Shown: positions 28,348 to 36,833, counted from the stretch's first letter. The stretch is 37,620 nt of DNA from Nitrosovibrio sp. Nv4 (GCA_943330455.2 CALQHT020000021.1:1-37620), one strand, 5' to 3'. A program made the numbers and translations. The notes: generated from the sequence alone by a model not told the origin.

Positions 28348-28901
28348 TGGCACGGATCGACCAGACCCCTGGGATCCGGCCGGCATTGACCATCGGACGG
28401 CGACTCGACATCGCCGCCCGCCACGCCTTCCCGGTCGGCACGACAGTCCTGCTGATGTTGCTCACCGAATTGCCGCTGAAAATGCCCGGCCAGGCCGCTT
28501 TGTTGCCGGCGGTGGCGTTGATCGGGGTATGGTTCTGGTCCCTGGTCCGCCCGTCCTCGATGCCGCCTCTGGCCGTATTCGTGACCGGTTTCCTGCTTGA
28601 TATGGGCGCCTACCTGCCGTTGGGCACCGGGGTGCTGACCCTGCTGATCGCGCATGGCATGGCGACCCGTTTCAGCCGCACATTGATCCAGCAGGGCTTT
28701 GCGATGATCTGGTTAGTCTTCGGCTTCGTCGCGACCGGCGCCGCCGCGCTGCTGTGGCTGCTAACCGCCCTGCTGACATTCCGTTTGTTGTCCCCTGCCC
28801 CTGCATTCTTCCAGGCAGCGATCACCGTTGCCCTGTATTCTGTTCTGGCCATTCCTCTGGCCAGCGCCCACCGCACCTTGGCCGATCCGGAACAGGCATG
28901 A
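28347..28901 (+). CDS. mreD: Rod shape-determining protein MreD
   Basis: This 184-residue inner-membrane protein has about five hydrophobic segments, including TVLLMLLTELPLKM, LLPAVALIGVWFWSLV and LLDMGAYLPLGTGVLTLLIA. The last block resembles the family's DxxxGxPLG region. MreD stabilises MreC in the elongasome. The ATG at 28347 shares its first base with the mreC stop; a longer in-frame reading back to 28110 is inside mreC and is not real. The end overlaps mrdA as ATGA. Confidence 0.9.
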   Translation: MARIDQTPGIRPALTIGRRLDIAARHAFPVGTTVLLMLLTELPLKMPGQAALLPAVALIGVWFWSLVRPSSMPPLAVFVTGFLLDMGAYLPLGTGVLTLLIAHGMATRFSRTLIQQGFAMIWLVFGFVATGAAALLWLLTALLTFRLLSPAPAFFQAAITVALYSVLAIPLASAHRTLADPEQA

Positions 28902-30763
28902 AGCGCGACACCACCCGCACCAGCGTCTTCACCCGCCGCGCGCTCCTGATGATGGGCGGCCAGGTCGCCTTGCTCGGTGGCCTGGCCGCGAGGCTCTACC
29001 AGGAGCAAGTGGTGGACGGCGCCCGCTACGCGACGCTCGCCGAGGACAACAGGATCAGTGCCCGCATGATCGCCCCACCACGCGGACGCGTGTTGGATCG
29101 CCAGGGCGTCGTGATCGCCGGCAGCCGGATCAACTGGCGCGCTTTGCTCGTCTCCGAACAGACCAACAATGTCCAGGCGACCTTGGAAGCGTTCTCCCGC
29201 ATCGTGCCGCTCAGCGAATACGAACGTCTGCGGATCGAGCGCGAATCCACCCGCCGCCGCCGCTTCATCCCGGTGATGGTGCGCGAATTCCTGTCATGGG
29301 AGGACATGGCGAAGATCGGCGTCAACGCCCCCGAACTGCCGGGGATCCTGGTGGATGTCGGCACCACGCGGATTTATCCGTTCGGCGACCAGATGTCGCA
29401 TATCGTCGGCTATGTCGCCCCACCGAACGAGGCCGATGTCGCCAAGGACCCTCTGCTCGCCCTGCCCGGCTTACGCATCGGCCGCGCAGGGGTCGAAAAA
29501 TACCACGATCTTGCGTTGCGAGGACGCGCCGGCGCGGTGCAGTTGGAGGTCAATGCCCTCGGCCGCGTCATCCGGGAACTCGACCGGCAGGAGGGCATGC
29601 AGGGCGACGATGTCGGCCTGACCATCGATGCCGGCCTGCAACGCCATGTGCTCAATCGGCTCGGTGACGAAAGCGCCAGTTCCGTCGTCATGGACTGCCG
29701 CAACGGCGAAATCCTGGCGATGGCCACCAATCCGTCCTTTGATCCCACGGTGTTCAACTCCGGCGTGTCGCAGGCGCAATGGCGGGAGTGGACCAAGGAT
29801 CGCCGCACGCCGTTGATCAACAAGGCCACGTCGGGGCTTTACGCGCCTGGATCGACCTTCAAGATGGCGGTTGCCCTGGCCGGGCTGGATGCGCGCAGCA
29901 TCACCGCGGGGGATCGAGTCGAATGCCCCGGGCATTACGACCTGGGCGACACCCGCTTCCATTGCTGGCGGAAAGGCGGGCACGGGATGGTCGATCTGCG
30001 CGCCGCCATCAAGAATAGCTGCGACGTCTATTTTTATGAGATCGCTCGTCGCACCGGCATGGACCGGATCGCCGCCATGTCGCACCGGCTGGGGATGGGC
30101 GTCGAACTGCCGCTCGATCTGCCGAACCAGAAGGCCGGTCTGGTGCCGACCCGGGCGTGGCGTCAGAAGAAGGGCAAATACTGGAATATCGGCGACACGA
30201 TCGTCAGCGGGATCGGTCAGGGCTATATTCAGGTCACACCGCTGCAACTGGTGACGTTTGTCGCGCGCCTGGCCAGCGGCCGGGTGGTGCAACCGCATTT
30301 GACGCGCAAGATCGGCGCCGCAATGCAGTCCGGCTCCCGCCCGGAGGAATGGCCGAACCTGGGGGTACCGGAGCGGGCGTTGCAGATCATCCGGGAAGGG
30401 ATGTGGGCGGTCGTCAACGAACAGGGCGGCACCGCGCCGTTGGCCAAACTGCCCGATCCGCGCTGGCAGATGTCCGGCAAGACCGGCTCGTCGCAGGTGC
30501 GGCGGGTGTCCCGCGAAATGCGCGAAAGCGGCAAATACGACAGCGAGAAATTGCCCTGGGAGTTCCGCCCGCATGCCTTGTTCGTCGCCTACGCGCCGCA
30601 TGACGCACCTCGCTACGCCGTGTCGGTCGTCGTGGAGCACGGCAATGCCGGTTCCGCCGCCGCCGCCCCGATCGCGCGCGACATCATGATCGAGGTGATG
30701 CAGCGCGACCCGGCCAACCGCGTCGACCCGCCCGCGCCACGCATCGCGCAAGTGAAGTCATGA
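28898..30763 (+). CDS. mrdA: Penicillin-binding protein 2 (peptidoglycan DD-transpeptidase)
   Basis: This 621-residue periplasmic transpeptidase of the elongasome is membrane-anchored by an N-terminal helix (about residues 14-32). The dimerisation/PBP-dimer domain follows (PPRGRVLDRQGVVIAGSR), then the transpeptidase domain. Its three active-site motifs are present: Ser319-Thr-Phe-Lys322, Ser374-Cys-Asp376 (the SxD variant usual for PBP2) and Lys528-Thr-Gly530. The length is typical. It cross-links new wall made by RodA, encoded next. The ATG overlaps the mreD stop as ATGA. Confidence 0.96.
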   Translation: MKRDTTRTSVFTRRALLMMGGQVALLGGLAARLYQEQVVDGARYATLAEDNRISARMIAPPRGRVLDRQGVVIAGSRINWRALLVSEQTNNVQATLEAFSRIVPLSEYERLRIERESTRRRRFIPVMVREFLSWEDMAKIGVNAPELPGILVDVGTTRIYPFGDQMSHIVGYVAPPNEADVAKDPLLALPGLRIGRAGVEKYHDLALRGRAGAVQLEVNALGRVIRELDRQEGMQGDDVGLTIDAGLQRHVLNRLGDESASSVVMDCRNGEILAMATNPSFDPTVFNSGVSQAQWREWTKDRRTPLINKATSGLYAPGSTFKMAVALAGLDARSITAGDRVECPGHYDLGDTRFHCWRKGGHGMVDLRAAIKNSCDVYFYEIARRTGMDRIAAMSHRLGMGVELPLDLPNQKAGLVPTRAWRQKKGKYWNIGDTIVSGIGQGYIQVTPLQLVTFVARLASGRVVQPHLTRKIGAAMQSGSRPEEWPNLGVPERALQIIREGMWAVVNEQGGTAPLAKLPDPRWQMSGKTGSSQVRRVSREMRESGKYDSEKLPWEFRPHALFVAYAPHDAPRYAVSVVVEHGNAGSAAAAPIARDIMIEVMQRDPANRVDPPAPRIAQVKS

Positions 30764-30773
30764 GGACGCTGCG

Positions 30774-31919
30774 ATGATGGAGCGTCGCCTTTGGCGGGAG
30801 GCATCCTTCGACCTGACCGGCAAGATCCGCCGGATCAACTGGCTGTACGTCCTGCTGCTCTGTGCCCTGGCCGGGGTCGGCTATACCGCGCTGTATAGCG
30901 CCGCCGGTGGCGCGCAGGAGCCTTATGCCGGCCGCCATGCTCTGCGCTTCGGGTTCGGCGCCCTGCTGATGCTGGGAATCGCCCTGATCGATATCCGCTT
31001 CATCGCCCGCCTGGCGTGGCCCGCCTATCTGGGCTGCGTCGGTCTGCTGGTGATGGTCATGCAGATGGGCCATGTCGGCAAAGGCGCGCAACGCTGGATC
31101 GACCTGGGCGGATTCCAGTTACAACCGTCCGAGCTGATGAAAATCGCCCTGGTCCTCGCTTTGGCATCCTGGTTTCACCGAGCGTCATGGGAGAGGATTG
31201 GCAATCCGCTGTTCCTGATCCCGCCCATGGTCGCGGTCGCCATCCCGGTCCTGCTGGTGCTGCGCCAGCCCAATCTCGGCACCGCGATGATCACCTGCCT
31301 GCTGAGCGGAGCCATGTTTTTCGCCGCCGGAGTCCGCTGGTGGAAATTCGTTCTTGTGGCCCTGCCGATCCCGTTCGCCGCCCAGATTGCCTACACCCAT
31401 CTGCACGATTACCAGCGCGCCCGCATCGACACCTTCCTCCACCCCGAATCCGATCCGCTCGGCGCCGGCTACAACATCATCCAGTCGAAGATCGCGCTGG
31501 GCTCGGGCGGCATGTGGGGCAAGGGGTTCCTGCAAGGCACCCAGGGCCACCTGGACTTCCTGCCGGAGAAGCAGACCGATTTCATCTTCACCATGATCGG
31601 CGAGGAATTCGGCCTGGTCGGCGCGCTGGCGGTGATGGCGCTGCTGGCCATGATAATCCTGGGCGGCATGCTGATTTCGGTGCGCTGTCAGCACCAGTTC
31701 GGGCGGCTGGTGGCGTTGGGGATCTCGGTGAATTTCTTCCTGTATGTGTTCGTCAACATCGCCATGGTGATGGGCGCGATCCCGGTCGGAGGCGTCCCGC
31801 TGCCGCTGGTGTCGCATGGCGGGTCGGCGGTGATCACGGTGATGGTGGGCTTCGGCATCCTGATGTCGGTGCATGTCCATCGCGATGTGGAGTTCGCGAA
31901 TATGCGCGACGAGCGGTGA
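30774..31919 (+). CDS. rodA: Rod shape-determining glycosyltransferase RodA
   Basis: This 381-residue SEDS-family polytopic membrane protein polymerises lipid II into glycan strands together with PBP2. SEDS motifs are KGAQRWIDLGGFQLQPSELMK, RQPNLGTA, IALGSGGMWGKGFLQGTQ, FLPEKQTDFIFTMIGEEFG and the C-terminal PLPLVSHGGSAV. The first membrane helix begins near residue 23. GAGGACG precedes the ATG; ATG 30777 immediately follows and is equivalent. Ten bases separate it from mrdA. Its stop is overlapped by the DUF3293 start. Confidence 0.95.
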   Translation: MMERRLWREASFDLTGKIRRINWLYVLLLCALAGVGYTALYSAAGGAQEPYAGRHALRFGFGALLMLGIALIDIRFIARLAWPAYLGCVGLLVMVMQMGHVGKGAQRWIDLGGFQLQPSELMKIALVLALASWFHRASWERIGNPLFLIPPMVAVAIPVLLVLRQPNLGTAMITCLLSGAMFFAAGVRWWKFVLVALPIPFAAQIAYTHLHDYQRARIDTFLHPESDPLGAGYNIIQSKIALGSGGMWGKGFLQGTQGHLDFLPEKQTDFIFTMIGEEFGLVGALAVMALLAMIILGGMLISVRCQHQFGRLVALGISVNFFLYVFVNIAMVMGAIPVGGVPLPLVSHGGSAVITVMVGFGILMSVHVHRDVEFANMRDER

Positions 31920-32305
31920 GCCTGTCGCCGCGTTTGCTTGGAGCGTACTGGCGGACGGTTTACTCGGTCGATGGTGTGGAGTTGCGGATCGGGCAGCGTT
32001 CGCCGGCCATGGATGCGTTGCTACGCCGGTATGGCGTCCGGGAGGCCGTGTTGATCACGGCCTGGAACCCGATGTCGCGGCGGTTGCCGATGGGGTGGAA
32101 TCGGCGAGCACAACGCCGGTTGCGGGAACGCTTGCGACGGTTCGTGACGTTGGAGGCCGACGGTGGGTGGCGACGCTGGCGGGAGGACCATGTGCTGGTT
32201 TTCGCGCCGACGCGGCGGGTCGTTCGGCTAGCCTGGATGTTTCGTCAGGCGGCGATCGTTACGGTGGGGAGAGATCGAACACCGGGGCTACTCGTCCTCT
32301 CATAG
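31916..32305 (+). CDS. DUF3293 domain-containing protein
   Basis: This 129-residue soluble protein starts at GTG 31916, which overlaps the rodA stop as GTGA, so translation is probably coupled to rodA. It has the DUF3293 pattern: LLGAYWRTVYSV at the start, REAVLITAWNPMSRRLPMGW (about residues 42-61), RRAQRRLRERLRRFV and a C-terminal segment with RRVVRLAWMFRQAAIVTV. No membrane segment or catalytic motif is obvious; it is very arginine-rich. The function of the family is unknown. Its placement as the last gene of the elongasome run is the only functional hint. Confidence 0.8.
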   Translation: MSLSPRLLGAYWRTVYSVDGVELRIGQRSPAMDALLRRYGVREAVLITAWNPMSRRLPMGWNRRAQRRLRERLRRFVTLEADGGWRRWREDHVLVFAPTRRVVRLAWMFRQAAIVTVGRDRTPGLLVLS

Positions 32306-32346
32306 GGAAGCATACCGAGTCGAGGCGGCGAGGCCGATCAGAGAAT

Positions 32347-32456
32347 AATCCTCCCCCTCCCCTTGCGGGAGGGGGTTGGGGGGAGGGGTAATTCCCCACA
32401 AATGTTGCCTGGGACCCCTCCCCCCGACCCCCTCCCTCAAGGGGAGGGGGAGGATT
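32347..32456. repeat. 110-bp inverted repeat with 43-bp arms
   Basis: The arms 32347-32389 and 32414-32456 are reverse complements with two mismatches, separated by 24 bp. Each arm is polypurine/polypyrimidine-rich (CCTCCCCCTCCCCTTG) and carries an internal GGGAGGGGGT. It separates the convergent DUF3293 and thiE genes, so the transcript hairpin could act as a bidirectional terminator. A degenerate relative is seen near 6595-6615. This looks like an interspersed repeat family of this genome. Confidence 0.8.
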
Positions 32457-32498
32457 TTCTCCGCTTCCAAGATATCCGAATATGACGCCCCAGGCGCC

Positions 32499-33140
32499 CT
32501 ACGCCCCCGCGATCGCCGCGTTCAGCGCCTTCACCCCTGCCCCAGGCCCGTCCGGATGGTTCCAGACGCACCCGACCACGGCCAGGAAATCCGTCCCCGC
32601 CCGCACCAGCGGCCCGCAATTCTCCGGCGTGATGCCCCCGATCGCGCAGCTTGGCAGCTCCATCAGATCCGCCCACCAGCGCAATATCTCGGGGTCCAGC
32701 AGGTTCTTCACCTCTTTCGTCGTCGACGGATAGAACGCGCCGAACGCGACGTAATCCGCCCCGTCTTCCCCGGCCGTCATCGCCAGGTCGCGGCTGCCCT
32801 TGCAGGTCACCCCCAGGGTCAGGTCCGGCCCCATCAGGCGTCGAGCCTCCTTGGCCGGCATATCCTCCTGCCCGACATGCGCGCCGTCACACCCCGTGGC
32901 GATCACCAGATCGGCACGGTCGTTCAGCAGGAACGCGACGCCCCGCGCCTGCGACACCGGCCGCAACGCGTCGATCGAGCGCTTCCAATCGTCGTCCGAC
33001 ACGTCTTTCAGCCGCAACTGCACCGCGGCCACATCGCCCGCGTCCAACGCCGCCGCCAACAGATCGGCGAACGGCATTGGATCGAGCTTCGGCGGCGTGA
33101 TCAGATAGACGCGGCAGCCCTCCGGGCCGCCACGATCCAT
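32499..33140 (-). CDS. thiE: Thiamine phosphate synthase
   Basis: This 213-residue TIM-barrel enzyme couples HMP-pyrophosphate to the thiazole phosphate to make thiamine phosphate. Recognisable elements are VYLITPP at the start, [20 protein letters not shown] (about residues 70-79), [18 protein letters not shown] and [17 protein letters not shown], where family members usually read FxPTx[16 protein letters not shown] closes the phosphate site. Several residues differ from the canonical motifs, so it belongs to a divergent alphaproteobacterial branch. ATG 33140 is preferred; GTG 33149 is an alternative. It lies 14 bp after the aldolase gene and probably shares its transcript. Confidence 0.88.
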   Translation of the reverse strand: MDRGGPEGCRVYLITPPKLDPMPFADLLAAALDAGDVAAVQLRLKDVSDDDWKRSIDALRPVSQARGVAFLLNDRADLVIATGCDGAHVGQEDMPAKEARRLMGPDLTLGVTCKGSRDLAMTAGEDGADYVAFGAFYPSTTKEVKNLLDPEILRWWADLMELPSCAIGGITPENCGPLVRAGTDFLAVVGCVWNHPDGPGAGVKALNAAIAGA

Positions 33141-33154
33141 CGGAGGCACGTCCG

Positions 33155-34069
33155 TCAGGCCTTGTTTTGATAGATGTCGATGATCTTGCTCAACATCTCC
33201 AACGCCAGTTCCTTCGGCCGCTGGAAGGTGTTGCGCCCGATGATGCTGCCATTGGCGCCACCGTCGCGCAGACCACGGACTTCCTCATACACGCCGTCCA
33301 GGTCCTTCGCCTCACCGCCGGAGAACACGACGATTCGCTTGCCGTTGAACGAGGCCTGCATGATATGCGCGACCCGCTTGGCGAGGGTCGAGCCGTCGAA
33401 CTTCTCGTAGCTCTTTTTCGCCGCGTCCAGGCTGACCACCGCGGTCGGCGGCTTCACCTTGATGATGTTGGCGCCCATGAGCGCCGCCATCTGCGCGGCA
33501 TAGGCGCAGATATCGACCGCGGTTTCGCCGGCCTTGTCCAGGTTCGGACCGCGCGGATAGCTCCAGACCACGACCGCGAGGCCGGCGTCCTTGGCTTCCA
33601 GGGTCAGTTCCCGCAGCTCTTCCATCTGCGCGAACGCGTATTCGCTGCCCGGATAGATCGTGAAGCCGATCGCCGCGCAGCCCAACCGCAGCGCGTCCTT
33701 CACGCCGGCGGTGACGGCCTGGTCCTTGTTGGTCGCCAGGCTGTTGGAGCTGTTGACCTTCAGAATGGTCGGGATCTGGCCCGCATAGGTGTCGGCACCC
33801 TGCGCGATCATGCCCAGCGGCGCGGCATAGGCGTTCAGCCCGGCCTCGATCGCCAATTGGTAATGATAATGCGGATCGTAGGCCGCCGGATTCGGGGCGA
33901 AGCTGCGGGCCGGCCCGTGCTCGAAGCCCTGATCGACCGGCAGGATGACAACCTTGCCGGTGCCGGCCAGCTTGCCGGTGCAAAGGATGCGGGCCAGGTT
34001 GGCCTTCACGCCTGGGCTGTCGCCCTCGTACCAGTCGAGCATCCTCTTGACTTTTTGGCTGACGCGCAT
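33155..34069 (-). CDS. Class I fructose-bisphosphate aldolase (DhnA/FbaB type)
   Basis: This 304-residue glycolytic/gluconeogenic enzyme cleaves fructose 1,6-bisphosphate through a lysine Schiff base. It is of the DhnA-type class I form found in archaea and many bacteria, not the zinc class II form. Characteristic parts are [18 protein letters not shown] near residue 40, [10 protein letters not shown], the strand [10 protein letters not shown] carrying the candidate Schiff-base lysine, and [10 protein letters not shown] and [16 protein letters not shown] for phosphate binding. The ATG at 34069 is preceded by AAAGGGA; a longer reading to 34285 runs into the neighbouring gene. It lies upstream of thiE in the same direction. 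Confidence 0.92.
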   Translation of the reverse strand: MRVSQKVKRMLDWYEGDSPGVKANLARILCTGKLAGTGKVVILPVDQGFEHGPARSFAPNPAAYDPHYHYQLAIEAGLNAYAAPLGMIAQGADTYAGQIPTILKVNSSNSLATNKDQAVTAGVKDALRLGCAAIGFTIYPGSEYAFAQMEELRELTLEAKDAGLAVVVWSYPRGPNLDKAGETAVDICAYAAQMAALMGANIIKVKPPTAVVSLDAAKKSYEKFDGSTLAKRVAHIMQASFNGKRIVVFSGGEAKDLDGVYEEVRGLRDGGANGSIIGRNTFQRPKELALEMLSKIIDIYQNKA

Positions 34070-34115
34070 GGGGCCTGTCCCTTTCCTTGGATATGCCTGT
34101 CCTGATGCGCCTCTC

Positions 34116-34544
34116 CTAACGCAGCCCGCCGTCGCTGTCACGTATGGCGCTTCGCACCTGCAACCAAACCGGCAATTGCCGCATGGCCCCGTGTGCCGCC
34201 AGATCCAGCGCGGCAGGGGCTTCAGGCAGGACAAAGCCCGCCTGCCGGAGCGCGATCTGCTCCACCGAGCTCCATCCTGGCGCATTCCGCCACAGCACCA
34301 GCCGACCCACGCCGACTCGCAACGCCGCCATGGCCTGCCCCGAACCGTCGGCGCAATCCAGAATGTCGATCATTGGTACCGCCGGGTATTCGGCATGAGC
34401 CTGGGCCACCACTTCCCGCCACCACAGACACCCGGCGTACACCCCGGCTCCCGTTGCCGACAGCAAGGCGACCGGCAGACCCGGCGCCAACGCTGCCCGC
34501 GCATCCGCCAGCCCGTGCACGATCACGGCGGGATAAAGTACCAT
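34116..34544 (-). CDS. Hypothetical protein, 142 residues
   Basis: I do not recognise a named family. It begins MVLYPAVIVHGLADARAAL and contains PVALLSATGAGVYAGCLWW, then VPMIDILDCADGSGQAMAALRVG and LAAHGAMRQLPVW. The alternating strand-helix pattern and glycine turns suggest a small alpha/beta protein without signal peptide or membrane segment. It lies just upstream of the aldolase gene (46-bp gap) in the same direction, so it may be co-transcribed with it and thiE. The ATG shares two bases with an ATG on the opposite strand. Its composition is balanced and the gene is likely real. Confidence 0.65.
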   Translation of the reverse strand: MVLYPAVIVHGLADARAALAPGLPVALLSATGAGVYAGCLWWREVVAQAHAEYPAVPMIDILDCADGSGQAMAALRVGVGRLVLWRNAPGWSSVEQIALRQAGFVLPEAPAALDLAAHGAMRQLPVWLQVRSAIRDSDGGLR

Positions 34545-34551
34545 GCTTGAC

Positions 34552-34584
34552 GTTCAAGCGGTTGACCGGGTTCAGTTCAAGCGG
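34552..34584. promoter_or_regulatory. Direct repeat pair in the divergent upstream region
   Basis: GTTCAAGCGG occurs at 34552-34561 and again at 34575-34584, with starts 23 bp apart, about two helical turns. The first copy also forms a short inverted repeat GCTTGA-N3-TCAAGC with the sequence at the start of the 142-residue gene. The 70-bp region separates that gene from the zapA group, so a regulator acting on both directions is conceivable. Confidence 0.35.
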
Positions 34585-34614
34585 CATCAGGTTGCGAACC
34601 GAGCAGGGGCGGCC

Positions 34615-34839
34615 ATGGCGAACGAAACCGACGACCCGGATGAAGCGGCCGATCGGCTGGAGGCCGCGCTGGAACGGATTGCCCGTCTGGCTGCCCAACC
34701 GCGACCGGCACAAGGCGCCGAACCTCCGGCAGCGGACATGCCGACGGATGAGGCACTGGATGAGGCCCCGGCGACAGCGGAAATCGCCGAACGGCTGGAC
34801 GATTTGATCGAGCGGCTGCGCACCGTGCTTGGGAAATAG
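34615..34839 (+). CDS. Small coiled-coil protein (DUF4164-like), upstream of zapA
   Basis: This 74-residue acidic, alanine-rich protein starts MANETDDPDEAADRLEAALE. It has two helical heptad segments (ADRLEAALERIARLAAQ and IAERLDDLIERLRTVLG) joined by a Pro/Ala linker. Small coiled-coil genes of the DUF4164 kind commonly precede zapA in alphaproteobacteria, as far as I recall. Work in the FtsZ-ring context, perhaps as a ZapA partner, is inferred from position only. ATG 34615 has AGGGG 5 nt upstream; an earlier in-frame ATG at 34543 lacks one. zapA follows after 42 bp. Confidence 0.7.
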   Translation: MANETDDPDEAADRLEAALERIARLAAQPRPAQGAEPPAADMPTDEALDEAPATAEIAERLDDLIERLRTVLGK

Positions 34840-34881
34840 CCCCAACACGACCGAACCGCGAGAGTTAGGAAGGGATGCGCA

Positions 34882-35208
34882 ATGGCGCAAGTGACGCTTC
34901 GCATCAACGGGTATGCCTACACCGTCGGATGCAAGGACGGTGAAGAACAGCACCTCATGTCCATGGGCAATGAGGTCGAGCGGCGAATCGACAGCATCAA
35001 GGCCGCCGCCGGCCAAAGCGGCGAAGCGCGGATGCTCGTCATGGCCGCGCTGCTGATGGCCGACGATCTGTTCGAAATGCAGCGACGTCTGGACGAGAAG
35101 CCCTCGGTCAACGGCGATCCGCCGAAACCCGACGCGCGACTCGGGCGAAAACTGAATAAGATCGCCAAACGCGCGGAAGACATTGCCGCGGACCTCGAAC
35201 CCACCTAA
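34882..35208 (+). CDS. zapA: Cell division protein ZapA
   Basis: This 108-residue cytoplasmic protein bundles FtsZ filaments. The N-terminal domain (MAQVTLRINGYAYTVGCKDGEEQHL) is the ZapA globular fold, followed by the helix NEVERRIDSIKAAAG and a coiled-coil region with ARMLVMAALLMADDLFEMQRRL. AGGAAGGGATG lies just before the ATG. It is followed by 6S RNA and the 5-formyl-THF cyclo-ligase gene, the same order as in many proteobacteria. Confidence 0.92.
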   Translation: MAQVTLRINGYAYTVGCKDGEEQHLMSMGNEVERRIDSIKAAAGQSGEARMLVMAALLMADDLFEMQRRLDEKPSVNGDPPKPDARLGRKLNKIAKRAEDIAADLEPT

Positions 35209-35211
35209 GTA

Positions 35212-35350
35212 AGTGTTGCGGGGCTTCCCGGTGCGACAGGCAATTCATCCCCAGGGCCAGTAAGCATCTCCCTAGGGAGCTGGCGCTGTCGGGATCTTGG
35301 TCTCGGTATCTGGCACCCACCTGCACACGCAGGCTCTGGGAGGATGTTAC
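35212..35350 (+). ncRNA. ssrS: 6S RNA
   Basis: The gap between zapA and the 5-formyl-THF cyclo-ligase gene is the classic site of 6S RNA. The sequence shows the alpha-type features: a closing stem pairing GGCTTCCCGG near 35223 with CTCTGGGAGGAT near 35340, CCCCAGGGCC and CCCTAGGGAGCTG around the central region, TCTTGGTCTCGG, and the conserved 3' segment ACCCACCTGCACACGCAGG. 6S RNA mimics an open promoter and sequesters housekeeping RNA polymerase during slow growth. The exact ends are estimated from the stem. Confidence 0.82.
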
Positions 35351-35360
35351 GCCAACGGCC

Positions 35361-35951
35361 ATGGAGGCTCCGCACTCTCCACACGATCTCGACCTTGCGA
35401 AACGAGCCATGCGCGAAGCTGCACTGGCGGCGCGAGCGGTGTCCGTCCAGGCTGGGCCTGGACCGGCGGAATGTGGCGCGGCCCTGGCAACCCATGTCCT
35501 GCGAGACTGTCCACCGCCGTCCGGCGCCGTCGTGTCAGGCTTCCTGCCCATCGGCGATGAAATCGACGTCCGCCCGCTGCTGATCGCCCTGCACGAACGC
35601 GGCCACGCCCTGGCGCTACCGGTCACCCCCAAACGCGGCAACCCGTTGACGTTCCGCCGCTGGCGACCCGGTGATGCCCTGGCGGCCGAAAAATTCGGCA
35701 CGATGCGGCCCGTCGGGGACGAAATCGTGCCGACTTTCTTGCTGGTGCCGCTGCTGGCCTTCGATCGCCGGGGTTTCCGACTGGGCTACGGCGCCGGCTA
35801 CTACGACCGAACCCTGGCAGGCCTGAACGGGCATTTCGCCCTGGGCTGCTCCTATGCGGCGCAATGTGTGGACACTGTGCCGATTGGTCCCTACGACGTG
35901 CGACTCGACGCCGTGGCAACCGAGCTCGGTATTTTGAGGCCGAACGGTTAG
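35361..35951 (+). CDS. 5-formyltetrahydrofolate cyclo-ligase
   Basis: This 196-residue enzyme converts 5-formyl-THF to 5,10-methenyl-THF with ATP. The N-terminal helix contains KRAMREAALAARAV with the conserved Lys-Arg pair. VSGFLPIGDEIDVRPLL, LALPVTPKRGNPLTFRRW and FLLVPLLAFDRRGFRLGYGAGYYDRTL (ATP and folate site) follow. The length is normal. It sits directly behind 6S RNA, and in many bacteria (E. coli ygfA) it is processed from the same transcript. The ATG at 35361 lies about 11 nt after the 6S RNA end. Confidence 0.94.
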   Translation: MEAPHSPHDLDLAKRAMREAALAARAVSVQAGPGPAECGAALATHVLRDCPPPSGAVVSGFLPIGDEIDVRPLLIALHERGHALALPVTPKRGNPLTFRRWRPGDALAAEKFGTMRPVGDEIVPTFLLVPLLAFDRRGFRLGYGAGYYDRTLAGLNGHFALGCSYAAQCVDTVPIGPYDVRLDAVATELGILRPNG

Positions 35952-36006
35952 GGCGAGCGTTGCGGGCTGCTCCGGTTTGCCCCCCCTGGCCAAGGAAAAA
36001 CAACGC

Positions 36007-36822
36007 ATGCGAATTCTGTTCCTTGGCGATCTTGTCGGGCGTTCCGGGCGAGACACGGTTGGGGCCGCCCTGCCCGGCTTGCGCCAGCGTCTGCGCACCG
36101 ATCTCGTGGTGGTGAACGCGGAAAACGCGTCCCACGGCTTCGGTCTGGCCCCCGATATGGCAAAGGCACTGTTCGCGGCCGGCGCCGATGTGATCACCCT
36201 GGGCAACCATGCCTGGGACCGGAAAGAGATCATCCCCTTCATCGCCGAAAATCCACGTCTGATCCGCCCGTTGAACTACCCGCCCGGCACACCCGGGGCC
36301 GGCTCCGTCGTGGTGGAACTGGCAAGCGGCCACCGCGCACTGATCGCCCAGGCGATGGGACGGTTGTTCATGGACCCGCTCGACTGCCCCTTCCGCGGCA
36401 CCGCCGACCTGCTCACCCGCCACCGGCTCGGATCGTCTATCAACGCCATCCTGGTGGATTTCCACGCCGAAGCGACCAGCGAAAAAATGGCGTTCGCTCA
36501 TATGTTCGACGGACAGGTGTCGATGGTCGTGGGCACACATACGCACTGCCCCTCGGCCGACGCGCAGATCTTGCCCGGTGGGACCGCGTTCCAGTCGGAC
36601 GCCGGTATGTGCGGCGACTACGACAGCGTGATCGGCATGACGAAGGACGGAGCCGCCCTGCGCTTCTGGCGGAAAATGCCCGGAGAGCGTCTGGCCCCGG
36701 CCGAAGGCGAGGCCACAATCTGCGGCGTGTTCCTCGAAACCGACGACCAGACCGGCCTCGCGCGCCGGGTCGAGCCGGTTCGGGTGGGTGGCCGACTGGC
36801 GCCCGCCATGCCGGTGGTCTGA
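36007..36822 (+). CDS. YmdB-type metallophosphoesterase (TIGR00282 family)
   Basis: This 271-residue cytoplasmic phosphodiesterase resembles B. subtilis YmdB, which acts on 2',3'-cyclic nucleotides and influences RNA stability. All metal-ligand motifs appear: GDLVGRSGRD with Asp8, NAENASHG with Glu39 and Asn40, LGNHAWDRKE with Asn67 and His68, DFHAEATSEKMA, and GTHTHCPSADAQI with the final histidines. Positions 8, 39, 40 and 67 coincide with those I recall for the Bacillus enzyme. AAGGA is found 10 nt before the ATG. It follows the cyclo-ligase gene by 55 bp in the same direction and ends before a repeat and a strong terminator. Confidence 0.93.
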   Translation: MRILFLGDLVGRSGRDTVGAALPGLRQRLRTDLVVVNAENASHGFGLAPDMAKALFAAGADVITLGNHAWDRKEIIPFIAENPRLIRPLNYPPGTPGAGSVVVELASGHRALIAQAMGRLFMDPLDCPFRGTADLLTRHRLGSSINAILVDFHAEATSEKMAFAHMFDGQVSMVVGTHTHCPSADAQILPGGTAFQSDAGMCGDYDSVIGMTKDGAALRFWRKMPGERLAPAEGEATICGVFLETDDQTGLARRVEPVRVGGRLAPAMPVV

Positions 36823-36833
36823 CCCACACCGCG

